64,000 bases of DNA from Alitta virens (GCA_932294295.1 OW028574.1:11418215-11482214); one strand, 5' to 3'. Positions 44,000 to 56,420 are shown, counted from the stretch's first letter. Translations and numbers: made by a program. The notes: a model not told the origin generated them from the letters alone.

Positions 44000-46560
44000 A
44001 TTGATTCAATGTACAATAATGAACGATTGCAGTCCGCTTTGGTGGTGCAATTTTATCCCACTCTATGCAAATCAGGCGAGTGCTCGAATTCCACCAGGAC
44101 TGCTGCTAAAAAGATCAATACTATTTTTATAATTCACAATAAATAAGTGCCTAAGCTGCGGTGCATATTGATTGAGCAGCAATGATTGTATGTTCAATTC
44201 AGAATGGTATTTCGGTCGTTTTATCACCAGTGTCCTTCATGAATTATGAACGCAGGGCTGCAGTCAAACGGTCCTTGATGTTGTTAACACAATTGGCGAG
44301 AGAACGGCATTGGAAAGCCAAGTAGCTTGACACGATATAGCTGGGAAATGGTGGAGCATGGCCAAGATGGAAAAGCAATGTTCTGAAAATGGTGCTCATG
44401 CTCACAAATTTATGGCAATGTTGAGGCATAGTCAGAAGATCATTTGTTACTTTATTAATACAAGCTATGTGACTTCAACTTACATGCGACAGTGTCTTTC
44501 AATGAGACGATATAGTTTACAAAGAGCTGATCAAGTGTAAAGTTCAACCTTATATCTTCATAGTGTTACCTTTTGTGTCTTTTCAGTCATCCATGACCTC
44601 ATCTCCTATGCTTATTGGCTTCACCTCTTACAAGAAATTTTTTGAACTGTGATATAAAGTGATCTTGAGTCTTGATCTTGCATCTATGGAATGATGAGAT
44701 CGTCCAATGCAAAGGGACAGTGACTAATAACATTCACGAGAAACAAATATTTGAACCTAAGCATTCAAAGTTATTGTCACAGAGTCAGGCTAACCACTAG
44801 GCCACCGGCAGATCCCCATTTTTAATTGGAGAAACCATAATACCATGTTGACACCTTTTAAGTTCCACATGCACACTTTCAAAAATCCACACTATAGGCT
44901 ATTGAGACGGACTGACCTATCTCTTAACAAAAAACAAAAAAGGATTCTTGTTCCAACAATCTCAGCAATTGATGAAAAAGACAACGTTCTATCGGAAGGA
45001 CCTTTCTGACCCCTTCCCATCAAGTCTGAAATAAAATCGAATTCTTTTTGGCATCTCTTTCTCAGGCTGTCTTTCTAGAGCTGTCCAGCCTCTCATTCTG
45101 TTTTTTGCCCTCCATTTTTTATGTGCTCTCTGAACTTTCTGTCAGTTTGGGGGCACTGCCCAGTCTTATAGCAGTTTTATTCAGGAATAGCATTCTCCCA
45201 CAGGACCAAGACAAGAAGCAGGTCATTTCCATACATCAATATTCACCAGGTGACTTTCCCTCAGGTGTGATATGCTAGTCACTATGAAACCCCAGCATCA
45301 TTACTTTAGCATTCATCATTTTGCTTGTCCATAAATACTGACCGAATTGATCAACGCAGCCCCTGCTCCTGCTAAATTATTCAGTTGATGCACAGCTCTG
45401 ATCACATCTCCATTTATATAGCACAACTCCATACCTGAGGTTTCTGTCTAAATCATTTTAAGAAACACTAACCTACTGTGACATGTGTACTAGGGTATTC
45501 CATTTAACAGCAGGAAAGACATACATACCTGAAATTAAAGAAACACTTTTTGAGTTATTGTGGCCAATAATAAAATATAGTAAGAAGCAAATATCACATT
45601 TAAGTTGAATTATATTCATAACTTGTAGATATTTGTTCACTATAGTATTTTTTTACAGTCGCAGTTTGACGTCATAATTCGTATGTAGGCAGTATAGCTG
45701 AGGTATTTCAAAATTTATTTTTTAAATAAATACTCGTAAATCGTGTGAACGAACTACAGGTACATTATGTCTGTAACTACTTCATGTCAATGTGGAATTT
45801 CACGATTTCGAAATACAACCTCATACTAAATATTTAAATAACGGGCAGATGACACACCATCAAAATAAAACATGAACAGAAGAAAAGCATGTTGTTTTTG
45901 TATTCATTACATTTGTCATCAGGGTCCAATTGACATTGGTCGGGATGATATTTGTGGAGAACTCAGAGCAGCCAAGACAGCCCTTTGAAAAAGGCTCAAG
46001 TAACGTTGGCTGATTGAAGCTTTCATGAATATTTGCTAATCTTCAAGTCAAGAGAAAATGAAAGCTAAAGGTTCAAGAGACTGAAATATTTACTTATTCC
46101 ACATGTTAAAAATCGTGTTCTTTGAATCGTGCTTTTCAACAGAAAGGAATGTCGAGCAAGCAGTTCTAAGATTGCTTTCGAAGAATTCATGTCTGGCACT
46201 AAGTTCAATTGTTCCAGGCACGACTTACTGGGTCGTCGGTAGTTATCAGCTCTATTGCAGATTCTGGGTTCGATTCCTGGCCCGAGCATTGAACAAAAAT
46301 TAGGCCTACCATATATAAAATATTTGTCAAGTGTGAAAAGCTACAAAATATGCCAGACCCGCATGTAAAGAACGCCGCAGCAATGACAGTCCCAAAATTA
46401 ATTAATTAATTAATGGTCCGTTATAAGCGGGTACGACTAATTTTATCAGATCAAGATTCCACTTGAAAGAATGATTGTGTTCTGCTGGCCTTTTTGAAGT
46501 TTTGCTTTGACTAATCGCATGAGAAAAATCAAGAGAGAAAGCAACCACAAACCGCCATTA
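44000..46560. other. Non-coding stretch with tRNA-like remnants
   Basis: No coding exon recognised. tRNA-like SINE remnants are visible at 44735-44812 (- strand) and 46220-46285 (+ strand; B box gggttcgattcctgg). A further TGACGTCA lies at 45667-45674. Confidence 0.4.
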
Positions 46561-46730
46561 TTTTCTTGCCTGACCAACCCGTTTCGTTTTCTTTGCCCAC
46601 GCTCCACATTTTATGGATGCTAATCTGAGCATTTTGTGCAATGGCTGAATATCAATGGGCAATTTGCATGTGGTCATTTTCCCCTCGCATGTCCTTTGTG
46701 CTGCCCTAGACACAATTGCCTTCGCTTAGG
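46540..46730. promoter_or_regulatory. Candidate enhancer with octamer and HMG-type words
   Basis: Unique-looking sequence with ccgccattattttc, an octamer (caatttgcatgtgg), and HMG-type cctttgtg and acacaattgcc words in about 120 bp. Suggestive of a POU/Sox-type element but unproven. Confidence 0.22.
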
Positions 46731-48542
46731 GTAGACAAAATCCCCTCAATTCTCAGGAATCCAGTCCAATGTCCTAAATAGCCCAAGGAACCAATGGCCA
46801 TTGCACATGTGATTACTGCCGGAGACAATACTGTCCTTGTCACAGTGGCAGAATCTGCCAAACAACGGAATGATACATTGAGCCGAATATCAATTTGAGC
46901 CCATCCGATGTTCAAGATACAATACAAAACAAAAGAGAGATGAATGCGCCATGCATGTATGAAACATTTCTCTATCTCCATGCAAAGCCACAATGCCCAT
47001 AAATGATTTCATACGGAGGCTGTATTGTCTGTTGCCTACCTCAGTCTTTTTGTAGAGAAACGTTTTGTTAATTGTTTCTGTTCTGAGCAAAAATTGTGTT
47101 ATCCATTTGCCGCCTCTGTTTTTGTATTTTCTATACTTCAAAGCAGAGATGACGACACCCCAGTGGAACCTCACTATGAAGACCATCAGAAGACACTGGG
47201 ACATTAGTATGGCAATATATAGTTTGGTCGAAAATGTGATGAAAATTGAGAAGACATAAGAGCGATGTAATTAGAAGATGTGACAGACACTACTCAAAGA
47301 GTAAGGCTTCTCTGAACGGCCATTGATGCATGGACGTTTCAAAATGAGGTTGTTAAATGTACATCCAAGACGTAGTGTATCTATACTGTGGTGTGATAAA
47401 CATTCAACATACCATTTTGTAGAAATTGTGATAAACATTTGTTTAAATTCTGTCAAACAATTTTTTATGTTAAAAAAAAAAAGCAATATAATTCTTTTAA
47501 TTTAGAATGACCTTTTATGTACTTTTTTCTGCTGACCTTTTACACATATTGTAAAGGTTGAGAACGTTTTTGCCAAAAATCAAAAATGATTTTTATTTTT
47601 TACCTTGAAACTCCCGTTGTGGAGATAGCTCTCAACTTCGTTGCACAGAGGTATTTTTTGTTAACATGGCGGTAAAGGACGTGATAAGAGGTATACTCGT
47701 ACGATGTACTCATGAATCGAATATATCACAAGGGACAGGGCGATAATAAACAAAGTTGACGCCCATTTCCTGGCCGCAATTAATGCTTCCCTGAGGGACA
47801 AAGCCTTCAATCATGAGCCTTTGTCAAGAACTAATGGAATCCAAGGCACTTATCAAATAGAAGAAGAATTTGAATTGGACTAGAACGGCACAATTGGTGG
47901 CAGATCCAGCAACTCAAATATTTGGGCGGAGTTTTCGGAGGGAACAAGTTTGGTCAGCCAATAAGACAAATTGGGAGGAGAAATGATCGATCGATCAACT
48001 AATGTCTACAAGAATTCTGCCAGGATCTTCGCCTGTGCCTCAAGTCCGCCCTCAGGCAGTCACACATTGCGAAAGAACGTTTCACATAGTGTCGTCTGCT
48101 TAAAAAGTTCCTTTCACAAAATAGCTTCATTTTCACTGGGAAATGCTCCGTTTTATTTCTCGAGCTCAACTCTTTTTGAGTCTGTTTACCACTCCAAACG
48201 GATGAGGTCATTTCAGCACAACCTCACTGCTGTTTTCGTCACAGATGCTTTGCCCTTAATTGTCGTATTTGCTCAATTTCAATATTCTGTTTACACACTG
48301 ACAGTTTACCTGCCACCAGTGATACAAGAGACTTGGTTTGTAATCAAACAAATGCCTTTTTCGTGGCTTGCTTTTATACCCGAATTTAAAGGTGGAATTG
48401 ACAGATATTTCGTAACAAATAATTTACCTTATTTCCATTTGAAATGCAGGCCTAACCATTACTTGAATATAATATGAAAGGCATTCAAATGAAAGTATTG
48501 GAATACAATCTCAAGTATTGAGCTTTTGTTATTTTCACCTTG

Positions 48543-48620
48543 GTACAGTTAGTTTCATAAAATATGGTAGACTCTAGACAGCTGCGACAACCTATTCCTG
48601 GCTGTAGCTATAACTGGCTA
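48543..48620. repeat. Dispersed repeat family, copy 2
   Basis: Matches 40833-40910, including gttagtttcataaaatatgg, the actctagacagctg block and cctattcctggc. Confidence 0.75.
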
Positions 48621-48629
48621 AAACTGAAA

Positions 48630-50990
48630 AACTATTAACCTTGGTAAATGTAAGAAGATTATCTAATACATCATACATGTATACATATGTGTGTACAATA
48701 GACATGCATCTAATATGCGTAACTCTCAACCCATGCACCAAATAGTGCTGCATGTACATTTAGATCTGGCTTTGAGTAGCAAGCTATAACCAGACAGTTG
48801 TGTTTAAGCAGGTAACATCATATATAGCAAAAGTTGTTTAGCTTTGTCTAGGTTCATTTGACAGGCCGTTTTTAATGAAACAGTTACAGCCATTTAGGCT
48901 GAAATGAGTCATTTTGATTAATGTTAATCCGAGATGAAAAACAAGAGGATGACAGAACAACTGCCTTTAATTGAAATTCATCTTCTTACTTTAATTGAAA
49001 GTATTCTTTTTCAAGTGAAGATGGAGAAGAAACTTCTGGGACTATTAGTCTTAGGGCTACCCACAAACTAAATAGAATTGAGAAGTAACTCAAGTCGAAT
49101 TAATATTGCACACAGAAGGCACCGACTCCCAAGATATTTACACACCAAAAATATTGGACAATGATATGGTGCTTTTAGGTATACCACCACATCAAAGTAC
49201 CAGTTCACAAAAATAACTTGATTTTGCAATACAGATGCCACCATTTCGAAAGTTCAATTATCTTAAAGCAAACTGAACCTGTCTAGGCCTACACTGAAAT
49301 ATATTTGAAGCCTTTTTTCCCATTTCACTAGGTTTTCACAGCACAATAGTCAATTTGTAGCTCATAGCTGATGCTACGGCTTATTCCATGACAAAAACCA
49401 GGAAGTGAGAGGCAATTGGATTTCCTTGGCTATAAAGCAGTTTCTCTTCTGCCACATTGAGTCTCCTACTGGTCTTGGTGGCCCAGAGTGTTTGAGACAT
49501 GCTCACAGGAGCGAAGATGAAACATTTGTCAGGGTATTGAGTCTCACACGAAGGGACTGGCAACTTCAGTATGAGAGATGTGCATAAAAGGCAAAAAGAG
49601 CAGGACACACAACTTCCCCTTGAATTGCCCCAAGCAGATTGCATTTTTCGTATCACTAGTTTTGGCTAACTTGGTTAAGGAGGGCAGAACGCCCTGGGCC
49701 ATGGTGATATGTAGATCTTGTGCATTTAGTCTGACTGAAGACTGAGTGAGGCCCTTCTCCGAAACATGGCTGGCTCATGGATGGTTCCCAGTTTCATTTG
49801 ATTATTGCACCAAGCTGTGTCCTGACTGCACAACACATCATCAGCAGCCTTTCCCATCTGATGCTGGGGCAATTCAGCAGGCCCCTCAAAAAACCCTACA
49901 AAGAGAGTGCTCCTTGCCCCATTGCACGTTTCTGCAGTTCTGCCAATCTTATGTGTCTTTCGTCATTTGTCACCACACTAAAAGAGCCATTGTTACAATG
50001 TGCTCTGAGTGCTACTTCAGCGGTGTAATAAGTCACATTTATTCTGGCATGGTTTTTTTGCTCTATTGTGTTTTTGCGGTGGGTGTAACTGTTTGGTGAT
50101 TGATTAGTTGCTCTTTGAATTGAAACTGTTTGAATCCTCACAAAACATCCACAAACCACCATGCACTGTATTGGTCAAAAAGATCAACTCAATGGTCTTG
50201 TAAACACTGTATATGCTATATCCATCACTGACTGCTGTATTTTGCCAATGTTTAGCAGAACAACTACTGGCAACACTGTAATTGCAATTCTGGATCTATA
50301 GCTCAGTGTCATGCAAGATATGTCCTTCTATAATGTGATGAGTCAAGGGCGAATAATATGAGACTTGTTTTATTGTTGTGTGTAAGGAATGCCAAGGCCA
50401 CATCAAAATATATGGCAGCTAAAGAGATGCCAATGTAAAATAATATACGATGTTAAAATGTTTATCCAAGACAAAATATGGCTAAAGTGAGAGAGATAAG
50501 GTTGAAGCTGGGAGCACTAAACTGTCTCCAGTAAATGAAGCATTCTACCATTCAAGCTTCAGAAGCTTCCGGGGGAAAATCAAACTTACCCAACATTTTT
50601 CTTGCAAATAAAAAGCAGGCAAGATAAACTCAGGAGTATAAGAGCCATGGAGGTTGGTTGTTTTATTGAACAGAGACTGTTGCTTGCTTCTGTTTTGCTT
50701 GGCTCTTCGGTAAACTGCTCCTTTTGTCTGAACTTTCTATGCACTCAGCTTTGTCATAAGAAACCTTGGGTAACCTGATGCTTATGCAGTAGCATGCAGA
50801 GACATGTGGACCCAGCTCGCATTGATCCCAGGGTCGTATTCAAGTCCACAGGGTCTATAGGCCTCACGACAGATCCTTGTCAAACCCCACACCTTAACAT
50901 GGAAGTATTATGGATCGCTTAACTGCCTTCCGAATGAATGGAGCATGATTCTGGCAGATTTAGACCTTCATTGGAACCTTTTGAGTCCTT
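48630..50990. other. Non-coding stretch
   Basis: No gene, RNA or mobile element recognised. Open frames at 49746-50099 and nearby have no domain and poor composition. Confidence 0.4.
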
Positions 50991-51009
50991 CGATCGTTTA
51001 TTTTACATT

Positions 51010-51070
51010 GTACGTTTGTCACGTGACACCTCAGAACTCTGTGATTGGTCAATCAATGTTCGCAATCGTT
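51010..51070 (+). promoter_or_regulatory. Promoter-like block: E-box palindrome and CCAAT
   Basis: gtcacgtgac (a perfect 10-bp palindromic E-box) is followed 20 bp later by gattggtcaatca (inverted CCAAT). A strong-context ATG (caacATGGCG) follows at 51179. Confidence 0.4.
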
Positions 51071-51178
51071 GCAGAATCTTAAAATAGAAGGGAATGGATG
51101 TATAATGACCATGGTTGATTCTCTGATTTCAATATTTGGATCTGGAGGACAAATCACACGGTCTTCTGCATCATCAAC

Positions 51179-51361
51179 ATGGCGCCTACTTATTATCTTA
51201 CACTTTTTTCTGCAAAAGCTCTAAACTCTAAAAAAATTCCTTTAGTAGTCAATGGCAACATGATTACTCTTGCTTTTCTAGGATCTTTTTCTCTCACTTT
51301 CTACGAAGCAAGGGTTGCTAGTCTAATTCATCTTCTGGGGTGTTATTTTTCAGGCCGATGA
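51179..51361 (+). CDS. 60-codon ORF after E-box/CCAAT block, candidate only
   Basis: Starts MAPTYYLTLFSAKALNSKK and contains a moderately hydrophobic stretch (ITLAFLGSFSLTF). The start context is near consensus and the E-box lies 165 bp upstream. No homology recognised; it may be a first exon, a micro-protein or chance. Confidence 0.2.
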   Translation: MAPTYYLTLFSAKALNSKKIPLVVNGNMITLAFLGSFSLTFYEARVASLIHLLGCYFSGR

Positions 51362-52204
51362 ACAAGATCAAAGATGCCCAACAGTGTAATTTCCAACAAA
51401 AAGCAATTGAGTAAATGTGAAGGCTTTGCATGCAGTGAGCTATTAGAGGCAAGCTTCGGTTGTTACAAAAGCTAATCCACATGGTCCATCATAAGTACAT
51501 TGATGTAACTCTCAGCAATTCCAGATGGGGAAGTTAATAAAACAAACTGAAATTAGGCTCAGAAGACAACTAGTAGGCAACTCTGGAATAAAGCTGACAT
51601 TAATCAAACGTTTTTGTTGTTTGGGTTTTTTTTTTTTTCAATGCAAGATTATGTGCCTAAACTGCCAAGAGGCTGTGAATGACCGTAGTTAGTAAAGCTA
51701 GACATGAATATTACTGAATTAGAGCCTATACATGAATATCACAGCTTAGGCTATTGTGGCCTTGCACGCCACATTTCTGGCATTTACAAGAACTGATAAG
51801 AGAAAAGGAAATCCATTTTACACATAGAGCATTGTTTCATCGTTTCATAATGACGTGAGAAACACATCCATCATGATTCACTGACCTCTCCAGGCACTGA
51901 TTTCTAAGAAGAACTGAAAGTGTGTCGAGTGTCGCCACCACTGATGAGTCTCCCAGGAGACCAGAAAGATCCTTCCTGTCACACACACAAATGAATCTGT
52001 TATTGCGAGACAAGGAACAATATGCTTGATGTCTTGACCTGTTTCCATGGCAACTCTTGTTAAGCAAATCCCTTAAGTGCACGCTGATCATGTAGCATGA
52101 GTCTCACAGCAAAATTCCAGGAAAAAATATGGTAATTGAAGGTAAGCTCAAATATAGTCACAATCGTGCCATTATTTATGGATATTCAAGGCAGTGTTTT
52201 TCAT

Positions 52205-52560
52205 AGTAGCGGGTTGGTCTTGCGATTAAGGCATTGGCAAGTGAACACTGGCAAGATCTCATCTAGTGTCTCCATGATCTGCTGAACGTCTCCAGTTCAA
52301 TTCCTGGCCCGAACCCTTTATGAGCTACATATAACATGTATGTAAACTGAATGCCTTGTATCATCCCAGCTGGATGTCGTTTGGATGAGACGTTAAATTG
52401 GCTGGTCCCTTGCACTCAGTGTCTATGCTGAGGCAAGTAAAAAGATCCCACCAATGGGGTAAATGTGTAACATGGGTGGACTCCTCCTCTCTTACCTCAT
52501 CAATCAACCCTCAATAGCGGCAAGAACTTGCCTTAGAGGGCTGCACTTCCCATATCTATC
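52205..52560 (+). mobile_element. SINE-like element with ggatgagacgttaa body
   Basis: A tRNA-like head (ggttggtcttgcgattaagg, B box ccagttcaattcctgg) is followed by ttggatgagacgttaaattg and ggtcccttgcactcagtgtc, then agtaaaaagatccc. That order of words is typical of tRNA-derived SINEs in many marine invertebrates (general knowledge). A partial tail-like copy follows at about 52575-52660. Confidence 0.6.
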
Positions 52561-53022
52561 TATCTTGTACGTGGTTTCTATGCTGAAGCGAGTAAAGACC
52601 CCTCCTATGGGTTAATATATAGTTCATTGTAACATGCACGTTGTAACTGCCAGCCATGCCATCTCATCATTACGTCTGCCTGTGAAGCTGCTCATATATG
52701 AACGTCAGACCACAACAATGTGACATAAGCGACCACAAATGCAGTACATAGAAATATCTCATATTTAGGCCAACACCATAAAATGACCCAAATTGATGGA
52801 GGGTACAAAAAAGAGCAAACGAAACCCTTTTGGGGGCATTTGTTTGCTTTCCACATCAAACTGCTGGCTCATCGCACAGCTGTAATTATGTCAGGCTGGA
52901 GAGCAGTAATCATTTACCCCATGCCATTTTTGCATACTCTAATTATTCTCTGCGTTTTAATTGTCCTCTACAATTTCGCAAACATCTATATTTAATGAAT
53001 TACATGATCAATATTGTTGCAG

Positions 53023-53074
53023 GACAAGTATGAGGCGCCCTTCAGTGTGGATCCATGTTGTGAATATAATACCA
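53023..53074 (+). CDS. Isolated exon-like segment
   Basis: An acceptor aatattgttgcag and a donor cca|gtaaga bracket 52 nt reading DKYEAPFSVDPCCEYNT. Composition is protein-like and both sites are good. No partner exon was identified, so it is only a candidate. It enters in phase 0 and leaves in phase 1. Confidence 0.25.
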
Positions 53075-53154
53075 GTAAGACATCCACTGGTTAAAATTCA
53101 CTGGAAAAAGTATGGAGAATTGGAATACAGTAAACACTTAGACCATCATGAAGA

Positions 53155-53171
53155 CCCCCCCCCCCCCCCCC
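53155..53171. repeat. Poly(C) tract, 17 bp
   Basis: An uninterrupted run of 17 C on the + strand. Confidence 0.95.
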
Positions 53172-54349
53172 AGGTTCCAAAAACCTACGAAAAGGACCTT
53201 GGCCTAACGTTTTAGACCTTTTTTCGCCGGTTTTAGTCATTTTGACTGGATCTTATAACAAGGTATTATTGTATGCTAGCATAAAGCACCTGAATGGAGT
53301 GTCCTGATGGGACCCACATGCATCCACAGTGTCACTATAGAGAGACACAGCAGTGTCATGATCCCAGGGTTCAGAGGGTGATCATCTTGGGTGAGTGATG
53401 AGGAGAGGTTATGAGCACCGATGATGGTCGTCCATTGATAATGGCCACATGTGTCACTAATATGGCGGGCTGTAAGGGCAGAGGACGTTGGTGACAAGGC
53501 TTACTTAGTTGCTCGCTCACGTGCTCGAATACTTGAATGGTGTTGGCCCAATGCTCCAAATGCATCTAACTGTGCCTCGGCATATCAGCATGATGTCAGG
53601 TTTACCACTGAAAATCTCTAAATTGTACGTAAAAAAACGGCTAACTTGTGAGACATTTCGATTAACTTTGCTATATTTATTGCACCTTGATGTCATCTTG
53701 CACGATATCTAGAAGGGACCACACTTGAAATAAGTTTTCAAACTTTAGTGTGCTATCCCAATGGCACTAAAACAGTGTCTTTCTTGCACTTCAGTCTTGT
53801 ATGTACACTCTTTTGATGTTATCTATGTCGACTCATTAGGCTAGGCTAGCATCACATCATGCGTAACACCATTTGAAATTGACATCTAACCCTAACCCTG
53901 ACTAAGGCTAACATGTTAGATAAAGCTAACAAGCTTAGTTGTTACTCATATTCAGATCGTTTATTCCACTTGTACAAAATGTGTTACAATTGAGGAGGGA
54001 CTCTCTAAGACAGACAAGCCATCGCTTCTCAAGAGTCACCCCCTCAAGTACATAAACAACGATAACCAAATTATCACAAATTACTTAAAATTAATTATCA
54101 TAAATAACTCAAAATGACTGTGAGGATCAGTCATTCTAGATTGTTTATTGGCTAAAAGTTAGTCAAACATATCAGATGCTAAATGTTTTTCTTCATAAAG
54201 CTGCATGGCCAACGCATAAAACCAAAACTATCAATGGGCTGCAATGAAATACGAAAGAAAATAACAGCTTTACCAAGTTCTTACATATATTTGGCTTTAC
54301 TGTAGTACTAGCAGTTTTTGGTCAGAGCTCTTCGCGTCTTGCACTAATT

Positions 54350-54495
54350 CATCTCAGGGTGGGCCTTGTACTTGCCTCAGCTTGGACACCTTATATCAGA
54401 TGTTTAGCTGCAAGGAGCGCCCGGGCAAGAATTGATCCCAGGACCAACATATATGCTGATGAATGCCTTAACCACAAGGCCACCAAACTGCCCAT
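54350..54495 (-). repeat. tRNA-like SINE remnant
   Basis: The - strand reads gggcagtttggtggccttgt ggttaagg (A-box region), then ggtcctgggatcaattcttg (B-box region). Acceptor stem pairing is poor, so it is a SINE head, not a tRNA gene. Confidence 0.6.
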
Positions 54496-54532
54496 GCACT
54501 GAAGTTCATTCTCATGCTCGACCATCATCACT

Positions 54533-54569
54533 GGTCATCAATGGTCATCAATGGTCATCAATGGTCATT
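54533..54569. repeat. 10-bp tandem repeat, four copies
   Basis: The unit tggtcatcaa is repeated about four times. Confidence 0.9.
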
Positions 54570-55044
54570 CTCTAGTCCTATTCACGTCCTTCTCGTGTAT
54601 TTTAGTTGTCCAAACAACAACCGTAAAACTGCCATCAAGCCGGGCTGGCCACCTGAGCCACAAAGACGGATAAACTTACAACGAATGAGTCACGTGACAC
54701 AAGGGGAGTGCGCCCCACTCCCAGGACACCCGGATGAGAATATATGGTCAAGAGTGGGCAGTAAGAGTGGGCCATCACTCTCTCTCTGCCCCTCCCTCTC
54801 ACTCATCAAACCTCTAGCTGCACGAGTCCTGCACAAACACTCAACACCGTTTGCATTGTGCCATGGGCCTGGAGCAGACCTTGGCCTGTGCCATGAAAGT
54901 CCCATGAATCATGCTTACCTCCTTCATCTAAAGCAGCACATCCTAGTTCTCTCATTTGTGGCTTTATATCTCTATCCAAAAATTGCAGCATAAGCTCTGT
55001 CATATTGGCATATTATCATATTGGGTTCAATTCCTGCAGCCATG

Positions 55045-55223
55045 CAGGCAATCTTCATCAGCCAACATTGAAAATCTTTTTAAGTTACCTTAGCCATTGG
55101 ACAATGCAAAATGTTTTTCTTCATAAAGCTGCATAGCAATCTTTATGAGCCAAGATTGAAAATCTTTTTGAGTTACTTTAGCCATTTGACAGTGTGACAG
55201 TGCCACTAACTCCATGGCCATTT
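55045..55223. repeat. 88-bp tandem duplication
   Basis: The unit beginning gcaatctt(c/t)at and containing ttgaaaatctttttaagtta and agccatt(g/t)gacaa/g occurs twice. Its internal atgtttttcttcataaagct word also occurs once more at 54184-54210. Confidence 0.7.
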
Positions 55224-56141
55224 TGACTAACGAGTCAGCCTTTGTAATATGTAGATTGACATGATATGAATCGGTCAATATAACTTATGACAAAATAGCT
55301 ATGGACCGAGGTCAGTCATTACATCAAAATTAGTCAAATGTCTTAAAGTTTAGTCAAAGTATCTACAAAAGTTTGTCAAGATGTCCAAAACGTTTTCCAA
55401 AACGGTTCAGTCCAATGGATTATCTACATGCATAGTGTCCATGCTGGGGCAAGGACAGACTGGCTGAAGGGGTAAATATCTGACATGATGAGGATAGAGT
55501 ATTGTGTCATACAATTAACACTGAAACATGTTTTTTAACCATAGAAATATTAGAATATGCTAAACTAAAAAATTTGGACATTGTAGAGATTTTCAGCTAC
55601 ACGATCTTCTATTCTTTAGTGAATTCCATCCCAAACAAGTAAAAAGACCCGTTTTGAAAACAAATATCATAATTATTATTTGCATTGGTTGTGTGTGTCA
55701 TGACACAAGACAAGATTACTCATAATATAGATGGAATATTCCTAGAAGGTTATATTATGGTGCCGTTTATTTTACGATTACAGAATAAATCAAGGTAAGC
55801 ATAGGCGATGTAATGTCACGACGTATACATGTGTCATCATCCACTGTCATTTACTGATAATATAGAGTGTTATACACTTGCCTGTTGTAATTTTTGTAAT
55901 GTCAATTTCATTAAAATATATCTCTTCAAAATGAAAATTATAACTTTTTTTGTTTTTTTGGCTATAACATATATTCTGTGCAATGAATACAAAGTTGCTT
56001 TCAGAATATTTAGATACCAATTACTTTCTTTTGGTCAGTGGTCACAAACACATCATAAATATTATAAAACCTAATTGGACAAAAAGCAAATATTAAAGCC
56101 GAACTTCTACAGAAACATGAATCTGGGCGAATATTACCTAA

Positions 56142-56300
56142 TCAATGAACAACATTGAGCAGTAATTCCCGGAGATTAGCCCAGCGGATGTAAATAAGAC
56201 AGTTCCGGAAATACCGGATATTATGTAACAGGCGAACTGAGACCCAATCACCCTCATCGTCAAGTTCCGAGCTCCTAAAATAATCCGATTGGCCCGACAT
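56142..56300 (-). CDS. 52-codon ORF downstream of CpG/ETS promoter-like block, candidate only
   Basis: On the - strand, ATG at 56300 opens MSGQSDYFRSSELDDEGDW and continues basic/hydrophobic to a TGA at 56142. The N-terminus looks like a real cytosolic protein start. The frame is also open upstream to another ATG at 56417. A gtaata donor-like site overlaps the end, so this could be a first exon. No family recognised. Confidence 0.25.
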   Translation of the reverse strand: MSGQSDYFRSSELDDEGDWVSVRLLHNIRYFRNCLIYIRWANLRELLLNVVH

Positions 56301-56420
56301 ACTTCTAATCCTGTTTTCAACCCAAGAAACTGTCGGAGTTGGAGAAACGATCTCGGAGGCTCTCTTTCTTTCTCTGGTTCTGTTGGAAGGGGGCGCTGTG
56401 CACCGGAAGTGGAGCATTTA
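56165..56420 (-). promoter_or_regulatory. CpG-rich promoter-like block with consensus ETS site
   Basis: About 14 CpG dinucleotides lie in 250 bp, far above the surroundings, with a perfect ETS site ccggaagt at 56403-56410 (on the - strand acttccgg, the orientation usual just upstream of a start site). Confidence 0.4.

Noticed and set aside
46220..46285. tRNA-like sequence with intact B box
   Set aside because: No proper A box or cloverleaf; interpreted as a SINE remnant.
47971..48477. 168-codon open frame
   Set aside because: Composition is untypical, no domain or splice signals are evident, and the region reads better as non-coding DNA; such lengths are expected by chance in this window.
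53884..53900. Telomere-like taaccctaaccctg
   Set aside because: Only about two units; coincidental.
54514..54993. 159-codon open frame
   Set aside because: Its start lies in the 10-bp tandem repeat, composition is repeat-like, and no domain is visible.
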